A stretch of DNA of 64,000 nucleotides from Edaphobacter bradus (GCF_025685645.1 NZ_JAGSYF010000001.1:310001-374000), one strand, 5' to 3'. Counted from the stretch's first letter, positions 51,864 to 61,306 are shown. Notes: a model not told the origin generated them from the sequence alone. A program made the numbers and translations.

Positions 51864-53699
51864 ATGGCCTGGCGGATGTGTTGTCGTGGATTGTCAGTGG
51901 TGATGGTGTTATCTGCTGGGCTGGCTGGTGGATCGTGCGCGGCGATTGCACAAGGTAGCATGGCCGGGCATGACATGGGCTCGATGAGAGAGGTCACCCC
52001 GCCGGAGAAGTTGCCGCCGCCGGTGAAGATGACTGGGATCGGGAACAGTCACCTTGCGATTAAGGCGAGCCCTGAGGCGCAGATGTGGTTCGATCAAGGG
52101 TTGAATCTGCTGCATGACTTCTGGGACTATGAAGCATCGCGGGCATTTGAGCAGGGAGTACGTGTCGATGCGCAGTGCGCGATGTGCTATTGGGGGATCT
52201 ATCAGGCGCAGAGCTTCCGGCATGGCCCGGGGCCGACCTACGCTCAGCCAGCCCTTGATGCGGCGGCGCGGCTGATGGGGCATGCGAGCAAGGAAGAGCG
52301 GCTGTATATCGAGGCTGCCGTCGAGGAGAGTGCGGCGGACAAGGCTGCTGCGGGTGGGCAGCCGAATTATGAGAAGGTGACTGCCGTGTGGCGGCAGGCG
52401 GTGAAGGAGAATCCGAAGGACTCGCAGGCGAAGATCTTTCTGGCGGAGAGTCTTGTTGACGGATACGACAAGGCGGGGGAACCGAAGAAGGGAACCGGGG
52501 AGGCGGTAGCGATTCTGCAGGAGGTTCTGGCGGAGGCGCCGAACGATTCGGCGGCGAACCACTACTGGATTCACGCGGTGGAAGCGGGTTCGCATCCGGA
52601 GCTTGCGCTGCGGAGCGCGACAGTTCTGGCGAGCCTGGCTCCTGCATCTGGGCACATGGTGCATATGCCGGGGCACATCTTCTACCGGGTGGGGGATTAT
52701 GCGCAGGCGGAGCACTGGTTTGCCGCTTCAACTGAGGTGGATGAGCGATATCTGCGCGAGCAGCATGTGGATGTGGACAACGACTGGAACTACGTCCACA
52801 ACCTGATGTATTCGATCGCCAACCTGATGGAAGAGGGCAAGTTGCAGGAGGCGACAGCGCTCTCGGCCAGGCTGGCGGGCGCACGCGGGCAACTGGCGGC
52901 AACCCTTTATGTCAGCTCTCCGAGAGACGGGATGGCGCGGCTGGATGAGCGGCTTCCTGTGGCGATGCGAATGGGAGACTGGGCGAGCGTGCTGAGGATG
53001 CTGGCGGAAAGCAAGCCCGAGGCGAAGCTCGAGAACCTGAACTTTCTGGCGGGCCAGCTTCGCGAGTTCGCGAGTGGAATGCTTGCGGTGCAGGCTGGCG
53101 ATGCTGCGAACGCGGAGGCGGCTTCGACGAGGCTGGATGCGGAGCTTTGGCGTATGTCGCAGCACGTGAAAGATGTGCCCAGGAAGAAGATGGATGAGAA
53201 AGGGCCGGTGATGGCGGAGGTGTTGCCTGATGCTTTGCCAGCTCCGCTGATGTCGAGTCTTTCGATCATGTCGCTGGAGCTGCGCGCGTCGATTCTGGCG
53301 CAGCAGAAGAAGCTGCCGGAGGCGAAGGCGCTGTTTGCCGAGGCCGCCCAGGAAGAGAAGGCTTTGGGGTATCGCGAGCCGCCGAGCTTCATTCGACCGG
53401 TGGGCGAGACTGAAGGCGACGCCTTGATGCGGGCGGGCGACTTTGCTGGCGCGCATAAGGCCTTTGCCGCGGCGCTTGAGGAGAGGCCGAAGTCTGGCTT
53501 TGGGCTGTTCGGCATGGCTCGGAGCAGCGAGGCTGCGGGCGATTCGTCGGCGGCGTTTGCGGAGTACACGAAGTTTATGGACGCGTGGAAGAACGGCGAT
53601 GAAGGTCTGCCGGAGATGACGCACGCGCAGGAGTTCATCGCGCGGCAGAATGTCGTTGCGAGCCTCGGGAGTTCACGCGGAGAGGCGTTCGTTCGATAA
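51864..53699 (+). CDS. Secreted TPR-repeat protein
   Basis: About 611 residues with a signal peptide (GLSVVMVLSAGLAGGSCAAIAQ) followed by Gly/Met/His-rich residues (GSMAGHDMGSM) that could bind metal, then tetratricopeptide-like helices: QGLNLLHDFWDYEASRAFEQ, VAILQEVLAEAPNDSAANHY, RVGDYAQAEHWFAAS and AGDFAGAHKAFAAALEERP. The conserved IHAVEAGSHPELAL and MPGHIFYRVGDY stretches belong to an exported family seen in Acidobacteria and Proteobacteria; function unknown. The ATG at 51864 has GAGGAG at six-base spacing. It diverges from larE. Confidence 0.82.
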   Translation: MAWRMCCRGLSVVMVLSAGLAGGSCAAIAQGSMAGHDMGSMREVTPPEKLPPPVKMTGIGNSHLAIKASPEAQMWFDQGLNLLHDFWDYEASRAFEQGVRVDAQCAMCYWGIYQAQSFRHGPGPTYAQPALDAAARLMGHASKEERLYIEAAVEESAADKAAAGGQPNYEKVTAVWRQAVKENPKDSQAKIFLAESLVDGYDKAGEPKKGTGEAVAILQEVLAEAPNDSAANHYWIHAVEAGSHPELALRSATVLASLAPASGHMVHMPGHIFYRVGDYAQAEHWFAASTEVDERYLREQHVDVDNDWNYVHNLMYSIANLMEEGKLQEATALSARLAGARGQLAATLYVSSPRDGMARLDERLPVAMRMGDWASVLRMLAESKPEAKLENLNFLAGQLREFASGMLAVQAGDAANAEAASTRLDAELWRMSQHVKDVPRKKMDEKGPVMAEVLPDALPAPLMSSLSIMSLELRASILAQQKKLPEAKALFAEAAQEEKALGYREPPSFIRPVGETEGDALMRAGDFAGAHKAFAAALEERPKSGFGLFGMARSSEAAGDSSAAFAEYTKFMDAWKNGDEGLPEMTHAQEFIARQNVVASLGSSRGEAFVR

Positions 53700-53749
53700 G
53701 AAGTGTTTTGCGGGTCCGGGCCTCGTGATACGTTGGGCAGCGGAGAGGA

Positions 53750-55363
53750 ATGTTCATGCGTATGGGCTTGGTGAAGTTAGGGCTTGCTATGTTGGTGTTT
53801 CCGGGGGTTGTGGCGGTTGCCTCGTATGCGGAGGGCCCGCTGCAGGTGAAGACGGATAAAGGGAAGATCGAGGGGTCCTTCACGGCGGACAATCAGGTTC
53901 GCGCCTTCAAAGGGATTCCGTACGCCGCGCCTCCGGTGCGTGAGCTGCGCTGGCAGCCTCCGCAGCCTGCGGAGAAGTGGAAGGGCGTCTGGCTCGCGAA
54001 GGACTTTGGGAAGCACTGCCTGCAAGGAGTCACGTATCCCGACATGGTCTTCGACGATCCGGGCGCCAGCGAGGATTGCCTCACGCTGAATGTGTGGACG
54101 CCGAGCAATCCCAAGGGCAAGCTGCCGGTGATGGTGTGGATCTACGGCGGCGGATACGTGGGTGGGAGCACGTCGGAGGCGCGGCAGAATGGGGAGTTTC
54201 TGGCGCACCGCAACGTTGTGGTCGTCTCGATGAACTACCGGCTGGGGATCTTCGGGTTCCTGGCGCATCCGGACCTGACGGCGGAGTCTCCGCATCATGC
54301 CTCGGGCAACTATGGGCTGATGGACCAGGCGGCAGCGATTGCGTGGGTGAAGAACAATATCAGCGAGTTTGGCGGCGATCCGAAGAACATCACGATCTTC
54401 GGCGAGTCAGCCGGGTCGTTTTCGGTGAGCGCGCTGATGGCATCGCCAATGTCGAAAGACATGATCGCGAAGGCAATTGGCGAGAGTGGTGGAGCGTTCT
54501 ATTCTGCAGGGCTGCGCTTTCCGACGCGCGAAGTGGCCGAGAAGCAAGGCGCAGAGTTTGCCGAGAATGTGTTGCACGCGAAGAGCATCTCCGTGATGCG
54601 CAGGATTCCTGCAGAGCAACTGCTGAACATCGCGTCTGACCGGGAGAACCATGCTCCAAGGTTTGTCCCGGATGTGGATGGGTATTTTCTGCCGGACTCG
54701 GTCCCGAACATCTACGCGGCAGGGAGCCAGGCGCATATTCCGTTGCTGGCGGGGTGGAATGCGGATGAGGGGAGAGCCGCCGTCGTGATGGCTCCCGTGA
54801 AGCCTACGGCGGCAAGCTTTGGCGAGCAGGCGAAGAAGGAGTTTGGGGACGCCTCGGCGCGATTTCTCACCGTGTATGGCGCGGCGACGGATGAAGAGGC
54901 GCTGCGGTCAGCCGGTGATTATGCAGGCGATCGCTTTATCGCGTACTCGACGTGGCGATGGATGGGGGTCCATGTGGAAACGGGAGCGTCGCCGGTGTAC
55001 CGGTACTTATTCGCGCTGGGCTCGCCGGGGGACAAGTTTCATTTGGTGGCGATGGGCGCGTTTCACTCCGACGACATTGAGTATGTCTTCGGGACGCTGG
55101 ATTCACGGCAGGGTGCGGCGTGGCGGCCGGAGGATCGAAAGCTCTCCGAGTTGATAGGCGCGTATTGGACGAACTTTGCGCGGACTGGCGATCCGAATGG
55201 CGCCGGGCTGCCGATGTGGCCGTCCTACAACGCCACCGGAGGGTGGCAGGTGATGCACCTCGATGCGGACTCCGCAGCGAAGCCGGATGCTTACCGCGAA
55301 CGGTATCTGTTTCTGGATTCGGTGTGGAGCAGGCCGAAGGTCGAGGCTGCGGGGAGCCACTAG
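53750..55363 (+). CDS. Type-B carboxylesterase, secreted
   Basis: A 537-residue esterase with a signal peptide (LGLAMLVFPGVVAVASYA). Carboxylesterase-B motifs are FKGIPYAAPPVRELRW, EDCLTLNVWTP, IYGGGYVGGS (oxyanion hole), and the nucleophile S220 in FGESAGSFS; the acid and His are in the second half (GAFHSDDIEYVF). Likely substrates are acyl or aryl esters from plant material. An ATG two codons later has better ribosome-site spacing. It overlaps the convergent dehydrogenase gene by 4 bases. Confidence 0.93.
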   Translation: MFMRMGLVKLGLAMLVFPGVVAVASYAEGPLQVKTDKGKIEGSFTADNQVRAFKGIPYAAPPVRELRWQPPQPAEKWKGVWLAKDFGKHCLQGVTYPDMVFDDPGASEDCLTLNVWTPSNPKGKLPVMVWIYGGGYVGGSTSEARQNGEFLAHRNVVVVSMNYRLGIFGFLAHPDLTAESPHHASGNYGLMDQAAAIAWVKNNISEFGGDPKNITIFGESAGSFSVSALMASPMSKDMIAKAIGESGGAFYSAGLRFPTREVAEKQGAEFAENVLHAKSISVMRRIPAEQLLNIASDRENHAPRFVPDVDGYFLPDSVPNIYAAGSQAHIPLLAGWNADEGRAAVVMAPVKPTAASFGEQAKKEFGDASARFLTVYGAATDEEALRSAGDYAGDRFIAYSTWRWMGVHVETGASPVYRYLFALGSPGDKFHLVAMGAFHSDDIEYVFGTLDSRQGAAWRPEDRKLSELIGAYWTNFARTGDPNGAGLPMWPSYNATGGWQVMHLDADSAAKPDAYRERYLFLDSVWSRPKVEAAGSH

Positions 55364-56364
55364 GTCGCTCTCAAACTGTTCCATATCTCGGGATCGACGG
55401 GGACGCCGAGGCGGAGGTTCTCTTCGCGTAGGCGCAACGTTTGCTCGCCGGGATAACGGATGGGCTTTGCGGGATCGATGGGCGCAGCGTGGCGGAGCGA
55501 ATCGATGATGCCGTCTGCGATGCGGTCGAGCTCTTGTCCGCTGGCTAGCGAGGCTGGGTCGATGACAAGGAAGATTTGTGACTGGCCTGTCTCACGGAGT
55601 GGTTCGTCCGAGAACTGATGGGTGGCGTTGCCTCCGGAGAGCATGGCTCCGAGCATGTCGAGGACGATCGCGAGGCCGGAGCCCTTCCAGTAGCCGATGG
55701 GCAGAGCGCGCTGTGAGGCTTCGATGGCGGAGGCGTCGGTGGTGAGATTGCCTGCGGCGTCGTAGCCTCCGGGGACGGGGAGCGGCTTGTGGCGTTTGGA
55801 GTATGAGGCAAGCGTGCCGTAGGAGAACTGGGAGACGGCCATGTCGACGACGACTGGGCCTGCCGCGCGCGGGACGGCGATGACCAGTGGGTTGTTGCCG
55901 ATGGAGGGCGTGGTCGCTCCCCAGGCAGGGACGTTGGGGAGGGTGTTTGACCAGCAGATGGCAAAGAGACCTTGCTCGGCGGCGAGCCAGCCGTAGGTTC
56001 CGCCACGCATCCAATGGTTGGTGTTGCCAAGGGCGACGCCGCCGATGCCGTTCTGTTTCGCGAGTGCGATGGCCCGGTGGACGGCGACGTGAGCGTTGAG
56101 GTTGCCGGGGCCGCAGCGGCCGTCCCAACGCTCGAGCGCACCGAGGCCGGAGACGCGGGTGGGTTCGGCGTGGACGTCGATGCTGCCGTTGCGGACCATG
56201 GCTTCAAAGCGAGGAAAGCGGTTGAGGCCGTGAGTGTAGACGCCGTCACGTGTGGTTTCGGCAAAGAGGCGCGCGCAAAGCTGGGCGCGGCATTCGCGGA
56301 GGCCGAGCCGATGCATGGCTCTTTTGAGGGCTTCGTAGAGGTCGTCGAAGGGGACGCGGAGCAT
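55360..56364 (-). CDS. YiaK-like 3-dehydro-L-gulonate 2-dehydrogenase (Ldh family)
   Basis: 334 residues closely resembling E. coli YiaK/DlgD, which reduces 2,3-diketo-L-gulonate with NADH. Family stretches are TTRDGVYTHGLNRFPRF, NTNHWMRGGTYGW, SIGNNPLVIAVPRA, MAVSQFSYGTLA and LPIGYWKGSGLAIVLDMLGA. The ATG at 56364 gives the same N-terminus and length as YiaK. It fits a sugar-acid catabolic setting beside kdu/kdg genes, although none of the other yia genes is present. Confidence 0.9.
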   Translation of the reverse strand: MLRVPFDDLYEALKRAMHRLGLRECRAQLCARLFAETTRDGVYTHGLNRFPRFEAMVRNGSIDVHAEPTRVSGLGALERWDGRCGPGNLNAHVAVHRAIALAKQNGIGGVALGNTNHWMRGGTYGWLAAEQGLFAICWSNTLPNVPAWGATTPSIGNNPLVIAVPRAAGPVVVDMAVSQFSYGTLASYSKRHKPLPVPGGYDAAGNLTTDASAIEASQRALPIGYWKGSGLAIVLDMLGAMLSGGNATHQFSDEPLRETGQSQIFLVIDPASLASGQELDRIADGIIDSLRHAAPIDPAKPIRYPGEQTLRLREENLRLGVPVDPEIWNSLRAT

Positions 56365-56410
56365 ATAGCCGAGTTTAGAGGATGGAGTGACCGCGGATGC
56401 TCGCGGAGAG

Positions 56411-57169
56411 TCAGCGGACGAGGGGAGGGAGCTTGTCGCTAACACCGAAGAGGAAGATGGAGCCGATGGTGAAGCTGTAGGCGGCGGTGAGTGAGGTGAC
56501 GAGGGTCTGGAGGCGCGGACGGTGGGTGCTGGAGGCGAAGACTCCTGAGGCGCTGGCGGTCATGAGCGTGTTCATGACGAGGAGGCCGGCGATGAAGCAG
56601 AGCAGGCCGAAGAAGCCGCGGCTGGTTCCGCCGAGGTTGGCGGCGAGGAGGAAGAGAAGAAGCTGCGAGGGGGTTTCGGCGCCGAGGCCGTGGATGATGC
56701 CGACGACGAAGACGGAGCCGCGGTCGTAACGGAAGGCGAAGGGGGCGGGCTTTGGCGCTTCAGGGTTGCGAAGCCTCTGGATGCGCCAGGCGATGTGGCG
56801 CGCTCCGCTGATGAGCAGGGCAATTCGGCTTTGTGGAATGACGTGATGATGCCCGGTGTCCGGCTTGCGGCGAAGGAAGGAGATGACGACGTAGATGGCG
56901 AGAAGGATGAGCGTGGCTCCGACGAGACGCTCGCCGATAGCGTCGAGGCGCGCGGGCAGCCCGAGGTGCAGGAAGATGACGGCTGCTCCGAGGACGGCGA
57001 CGGTGAGGGCGTGGCCGAGCGCGTAGAGCAGGCCGAGCCGCATGCCCTCGTGCCAGTTGCGCTGGACGGAGGTGATGTCGGTGATGGCGGCGAGATGGTC
57101 GTAGTCGAAGCCGTGGCGGAGGCCGAGAAGGGCGCAGGAGAAGAGGGCGAGTTCGAGCGCAGAGGACAT
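56411..57169 (-). CDS. Nickel/cobalt permease, NiCoT/HoxN-like
   Basis: A 252-residue membrane protein with about six hydrophobic segments. RHGFDYDHLAAITD in helix II matches the HX4DH signature of nickel/cobalt transporters; GLGAETPSQLLLFLL is a second conserved site and LGHALTVAVLGAAV lies between them. It is shorter than NixA, in the range of UreH/RcnA-like relatives. A likely role is nickel import for the LarA-type enzyme, whose cofactor genes lie 5-9 kb away. Nickel versus cobalt cannot be decided from sequence. Confidence 0.85.
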   Translation of the reverse strand: MSSALELALFSCALLGLRHGFDYDHLAAITDITSVQRNWHEGMRLGLLYALGHALTVAVLGAAVIFLHLGLPARLDAIGERLVGATLILLAIYVVISFLRRKPDTGHHHVIPQSRIALLISGARHIAWRIQRLRNPEAPKPAPFAFRYDRGSVFVVGIIHGLGAETPSQLLLFLLAANLGGTSRGFFGLLCFIAGLLVMNTLMTASASGVFASSTHRPRLQTLVTSLTAAYSFTIGSIFLFGVSDKLPPLVR

Positions 57170-57290
57170 CTTCTGGTAGGGTACGGGCGTGCGCGGACTG
57201 GCGCAAGGTTAGCAGATTTCTCATGGGCGCCGTGGGCGCACCGTAATTTTTGACAATAGAATGTCGCTTGAGCAGATGAAAGAGGTAACG

Positions 57291-58370
57291 ATGGATCTGG
57301 AGAAGGTGATTCTTGAAGCTGCGCCGCCGAGGCCCAGAGTGGCGAAGCCGATTGTGATGGTGGGTGCAGGTGGCATCGTGCACGACGCCCATCTGCCGGC
57401 TTATGCGAAGGCTGGCTTTCCCGTTGCGGCGCTGGTGGATGTGAGCCGCGAGAAGGCGGAGGTGCTGGCGAAGAAGTTTGCGGTTCCGTTTGCGACAGAT
57501 TCGATCGCGGAGGCGATCGGGTATGCGCCAAAGGATGCGGTGTTCGATGTTGCAGTTCCGGCGAAAGCGATTGCCGGAATTCTGCCACAACTGCCGGATG
57601 GGGCGGCGGTGCTGATTCAGAAGCCGATGGGCGAGACGTTGGCCGAGGCTGAGGAGATTCTGAATATCTGCAGAGCGAAGGGGCTGACAGCAGCGATTAA
57701 TTTTCAGCTTCGGTGGGCTCCGAACATGCTGGTGGCGCGGGCGCTGACTGAGAGCGGTGCGCTGGGTGAACTGCATGACATGGAGGTCTCAGTAAGCTGC
57801 CATATGCCGTGGGAGCTGTGGAGCTTTCTGAGTACGGCCCCCAGGCTGGAGATTTTGTATCACTCGATTCACTACGTGGATCTTGTGCGGAGCTGGTTCG
57901 GGAATCCTCGCGGCGTGTATGCCAGGACTGTGAGGAGTCCGCGGACGCCTGAGTTGGCGGCGACAAAGAGTGTGATCACGCTTGATTATGGGACCGATAA
58001 GCGGGTCTTCATCGCTTCGAATCACAGCCACGACTTCGACCCGAAGATGCAGCGCAGTTTTGTGCAGTGGGAGGGGATGACGGGTGCGATGCGGGCGCAG
58101 ATGGGGGTGAATCTGAATTATCCGGTCGGCTTGCCTGACAGCCTCGAATATGTGATCCGGGGCGACGGGGGATGGAAGGACGCTTCTGTGCCCGGGAACT
58201 GGTTCCCGGATGCGTTCATGGGTTCGATGGGGTCGTTGCAGGCCTACGTGCAGGGAGAGACGAAGGCGCTGCCCACCAGTGTGGAGGACGCAATCGACAC
58301 GATGCGCGTGGTGGAGGCGGCGTATATCTCCAGCGAACGCGGTGGTGTAGCGCTGCCGGGGATCGAGTAG
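57291..58370 (+). CDS. Gfo/Idh/MocA family oxidoreductase
   Basis: About 359 residues without an export signal. The Rossmann motif is IVMVGAGGIVHDAHLPAYAKAG, the catalytic EKP is QKP in VLIQKPMGETLAEAEEIL, and HYVDLVRSWFG lies in the C-terminal domain. The ATG at 57291 has AGAGG upstream; an ATG at 57261 is open. It directly precedes the convergent kduD gene, so an NAD-dependent step on a sugar acid is a reasonable but unproven guess. Confidence 0.87.
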   Translation: MDLEKVILEAAPPRPRVAKPIVMVGAGGIVHDAHLPAYAKAGFPVAALVDVSREKAEVLAKKFAVPFATDSIAEAIGYAPKDAVFDVAVPAKAIAGILPQLPDGAAVLIQKPMGETLAEAEEILNICRAKGLTAAINFQLRWAPNMLVARALTESGALGELHDMEVSVSCHMPWELWSFLSTAPRLEILYHSIHYVDLVRSWFGNPRGVYARTVRSPRTPELAATKSVITLDYGTDKRVFIASNHSHDFDPKMQRSFVQWEGMTGAMRAQMGVNLNYPVGLPDSLEYVIRGDGGWKDASVPGNWFPDAFMGSMGSLQAYVQGETKALPTSVEDAIDTMRVVEAAYISSERGGVALPGIE

Positions 58371-58385
58371 GAACGGCAGGATGGA

Positions 58386-59180
58386 CTATCGTCCCATCCA
58401 GCCTCCATCGACGGTGAGGACGGTGCCGGTGACGTAGTCGCTGGCAGCAGAGCTGAGGAAGAGCGCGGCTCCGGCGAGGTCGGTGGGCTGGCCCCATCGG
58501 CCGGCGGGAATGCGCTCGAGGATCTGGCGATTGCGGGTCTCGTCGGCCTGCAGGGCTTCGGTGTTCATTGTGGCGAAGTAGCCGGGGGCAATTGCGTTGA
58601 CCTGGATGCCTTTGGGGGCCCACTCGTTGGCGAGGGCCTTGGTGAGCTGGGCGACTCCACCCTTGCTGGCGGCGTAGGCAGGCACGCGGATGCCGCCCTG
58701 AAAGCTGAGGAGCGAGGCGATGTTCACGATCTTGCCGGAGCTTCGTTTTTCCGCGTTTTCGCTTTTGTTTCTTTCGATCATGTCGCGGGCGGCGAGCTGC
58801 GAGAGCTGAAAGACGCTGGTGAGGTTGACCTGCAGGACAGTCCGCCAGTCTTCGATGGGGTACTCCTCGGCGGCGTGGCGGATGATGGTGCCGGCGTTGT
58901 TGACGACGATGTCGACGCGGCCGAACTTTTCTTTGACCTGAGAGAAGAGATCGGCGGCTCCGGTGGTGGAGGACAGGTCGGCGCGGAAGGCGGCGGCTTT
59001 GGGGCCGATAGCTTCGGCGGTCTCGGTTGCGGGGCGGCGGTTGCCGTGGACCGCGACGGAGGCTCCGGCCTGCGCGAGCGCGGTGGCGATGGCGGCTCCG
59101 ATGCCGCTGGCGCCGCCTGTGACGAGGGCGACCTTGTTGTCGAGACGGAAGAGATCGAGGACGTTGATCTGAGTGGGCAT
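58386..59180 (-). CDS. kduD: 2-dehydro-3-deoxy-D-gluconate 5-dehydrogenase (KduD)
   Basis: A 264-residue SDR: VALVTGGASGIGAAIATAL, NNAGTIIRH, a catalytic Ser in IASLLSFQGG and YAASKGGVAQL, ending VTGTVLTVDGGW. The FQGGIRVPAYAASKGGV block is typical of KduD. It interconverts 3-deoxy-D-glycero-2,5-hexodiulosonate and KDG, downstream of KduI. It is divergent from kduI. The ATG at 59180 gives the family-length protein. Confidence 0.92.
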   Translation of the reverse strand: MPTQINVLDLFRLDNKVALVTGGASGIGAAIATALAQAGASVAVHGNRRPATETAEAIGPKAAAFRADLSSTTGAADLFSQVKEKFGRVDIVVNNAGTIIRHAAEEYPIEDWRTVLQVNLTSVFQLSQLAARDMIERNKSENAEKRSSGKIVNIASLLSFQGGIRVPAYAASKGGVAQLTKALANEWAPKGIQVNAIAPGYFATMNTEALQADETRNRQILERIPAGRWGQPTDLAGAALFLSSAASDYVTGTVLTVDGGWMGR

Positions 59181-59236
59181 GGTCAATCCAACTGTAATTC
59201 CGCGTTGAGCGGCGGGCAAATGGTTGATCTCACGAG

Positions 59237-59246
59237 TGGTTGACCA
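59237..59246. promoter_or_regulatory. TGGTTGACCA candidate operator between kduD and kduI
   Basis: TGGT-TG-ACCA lies in the 186-base divergent gap, which also contains a second TGGTTGA at 59221. It resembles the TGGTTAGACCA site before uxaE, hinting at one GntR-type regulator for both uronate blocks. The centre differs by one base, so this needs care. Confidence 0.35.
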
Positions 59247-59366
59247 GAGGGCTCGGGGTTCGTATGGTTGCAGAGACGGAATCAATGTCATGAGAGTGGG
59301 GGAAGACGCGAAGTTATTCCTTTTGCAGGTAAAACACGTACTCTTTTGATTACGAGGTGAGTGGTT

Positions 59367-60197
59367 ATGCGGCTGTATCAGATGGCGGACGCGGTCCGGT
59401 ATGAGTTGATGAATACCGAGGACCTGCGCGAGACGTTTTTGCTGGAAGGCTTGTTTCAGCCGGGCGAGATCGAGTTCGCTTACGTGGACCTGGATCGCAC
59501 GGTGATTGGCTCAGCAGTTCCCATGGACGAGGCGTTGAGGCTGGAGACGGAACCAGAGCTGCGTGCAGAGTACTTTCTCGAGCGGCGCGAGCTGGGTGTG
59601 CTGAACGTCGGCGGTGTGGGCGCAGTTGTAGTGGATGGCAAGATGTTCGCGCTGGACAAGCTGGACTGCCTGTACGTCGGACGAGGATCGAAGGACGTCT
59701 CGTTCTCAAGCAAGGATGCGAAGAACCCCGCACAGCTTTATCTGCTCAGCTATCCGGCGCACGCGGAGCATCCGACGGCGATGGTGAAGTTCGCCGATCT
59801 GAAGCCAGTGGAACTGGGCTCAGTGGAGACGTGCAATAAGCGCAGGATCTACAAGGCGATCTATAAAGAGGGCATCAAGAGCTGCCAGCTGGTGATGGGC
59901 TTTACGATGCTGGAGACAGGGAGCAACTGGAACACGATGCCTCCGCACACGCACATGCGGCGGAGCGAGGTCTACTTCTACTTTGACGTTGATCCGACGC
60001 ATCGCGTGCTGCACCTGATGGGGCCGCCGGATGCGACGAGCCATCTGGTTGTGGCTGACAAGGAAGTGGTGGTCTCGCCGGGATGGTCGATCCATGCGGG
60101 TGTGGGCACGAAGAACTACACGTTCTGTTGGGGTATGGGCGGAGAGAACCAGGCGTACGACGATATGGACGGCGTGGCAATCGCCGACCTGAGGTGA
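59367..60197 (+). CDS. kduI: 5-dehydro-4-deoxy-D-glucuronate isomerase (KduI)
   Basis: A 276-residue cupin-type isomerase acting on the unsaturated uronate released from pectin or alginate-type oligosaccharides. It has the GRGSKDVSFSS stretch and the metal-site PPHTHMRRSEVYFYF (His, His, Glu) with a further His in SIHAGVGTKNY. The ATG at 59367 follows GAGGTG. The stop overlaps the next start in TGATG, so it is translationally coupled to the kinase. Confidence 0.96.
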   Translation: MRLYQMADAVRYELMNTEDLRETFLLEGLFQPGEIEFAYVDLDRTVIGSAVPMDEALRLETEPELRAEYFLERRELGVLNVGGVGAVVVDGKMFALDKLDCLYVGRGSKDVSFSSKDAKNPAQLYLLSYPAHAEHPTAMVKFADLKPVELGSVETCNKRRIYKAIYKEGIKSCQLVMGFTMLETGSNWNTMPPHTHMRRSEVYFYFDVDPTHRVLHLMGPPDATSHLVVADKEVVVSPGWSIHAGVGTKNYTFCWGMGGENQAYDDMDGVAIADLR

Positions 60198-61306
60198 TGA
60201 CGGCTGGCGAGGCCGGTCCGGTGGGGCTGGCGATACGGCCGAAGCAGGAGTGCCGCTGGGATCTGCTGAGCCTCGGCGAGGTGATGCTGCGCTTCGATCC
60301 CGGCGAGGAGCGGATCTCCGTGACGCGGAACTTTCGCGTGTGGGAGGGCGGCGGCGAGTACAACGTGGCTCGCGGGCTGCGGCGTTGCTTTGGCGAGCGG
60401 ACGACGCTGGTGACGGCGCTGGCGGACAATCCTGTGGGTCGGCTGCTGGAGGACCTGATGCTGCAGGGAGGCGTCGACCTGTCGCACCTGCGATGGGTGG
60501 AGTACGACGGCATCGGACGTGAGGCGCGGAACGGGATCTATTTTCTCGAGCGCGGGTTTGGCAACCGCGGCGCAATGGGAATGATGGACCGCGGGCACAC
60601 TCCGGTGTCGCAGATGAAGCCGGGGCAGGTGGACTGGGACGCAATCTTCGGCGGGGAGGGCGTGCGGTGGTTCCACACGGGCGGCGTGTTCTGTGCCCTG
60701 TCGGCCAGCACGGCTGAGGTAGCGGGTGAGGCGATGCAGGCCGCCAAACGGAATGGCGTCGTGGTGTCGTACGACTGCAACTACCGGCCTTCGCTGTGGA
60801 AGAGCTCAGGCGGGCGGCAGGCGGCGTGCAATCTGAACCGCGAGTTGGCGGAGTATGTCGATGTGCTGTTCGGGCACGAGGGCGATCTGGCGGCGTCGCT
60901 CTGTGAGGCGACGCAAGGGCCGCCGTGGCACGACCGCAACAGCTACGACGCGATGGCGCGGCGAGTGTTGGCAGAGTTTGCGAACATCAAGGTGATTGCA
61001 ACGACGATGCGGCGGTCGAAGACGGCCAACCGTAACGACTGGGCGGCGTTCGGATATGCGAACGGGCAAGTCTTCGAGAGCGTCGCGTTTGATGATCTGG
61101 AGATATTTGACCGCGTCGGCGGCGGGGATTCCTTTGCGTCGGGCCTGATCTATGGGCTGATGGAAGCCAAAGGGATGCAGTGGGCGCTTGATTGCGGAGT
61201 CGCGCACGGCGCGCTGACGATGACGACGCCGGGAGATAGTTCGATGGCGACGCTGGCAGAGGTCGAGCGGCTGATGCAGGGTGGATCGGCTGCGGTGCAA
61301 CGTTGA
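60197..61306 (+). CDS. kdgK: PfkB-family 2-keto-3-deoxygluconate kinase
   Basis: A 369-residue ribokinase-fold sugar kinase. GEVMLRFDPGEERIS at the start and FDRVGGGDSFASGLIYGL at the end carry the substrate and catalytic Asp motifs; GGGEYNVARGLRR is the N-terminal substrate loop. It is longer than E. coli KdgK (about 310), owing to a C-terminal insertion. KDG specificity is inferred from its position between kduI (1-base overlap) and eda. Together they turn KDG into pyruvate and glyceraldehyde-3-P. Confidence 0.88.
   Translation: MTAGEAGPVGLAIRPKQECRWDLLSLGEVMLRFDPGEERISVTRNFRVWEGGGEYNVARGLRRCFGERTTLVTALADNPVGRLLEDLMLQGGVDLSHLRWVEYDGIGREARNGIYFLERGFGNRGAMGMMDRGHTPVSQMKPGQVDWDAIFGGEGVRWFHTGGVFCALSASTAEVAGEAMQAAKRNGVVVSYDCNYRPSLWKSSGGRQAACNLNRELAEYVDVLFGHEGDLAASLCEATQGPPWHDRNSYDAMARRVLAEFANIKVIATTMRRSKTANRNDWAAFGYANGQVFESVAFDDLEIFDRVGGGDSFASGLIYGLMEAKGMQWALDCGVAHGALTMTTPGDSSMATLAEVERLMQGGSAAVQR

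Noticed and set aside
51761-51997. 79-residue N-terminal extension of LarE
   Set aside because: Family-like sequence starts only at the ATG at 51760, and the extension lies antisense to the divergent TPR gene start.
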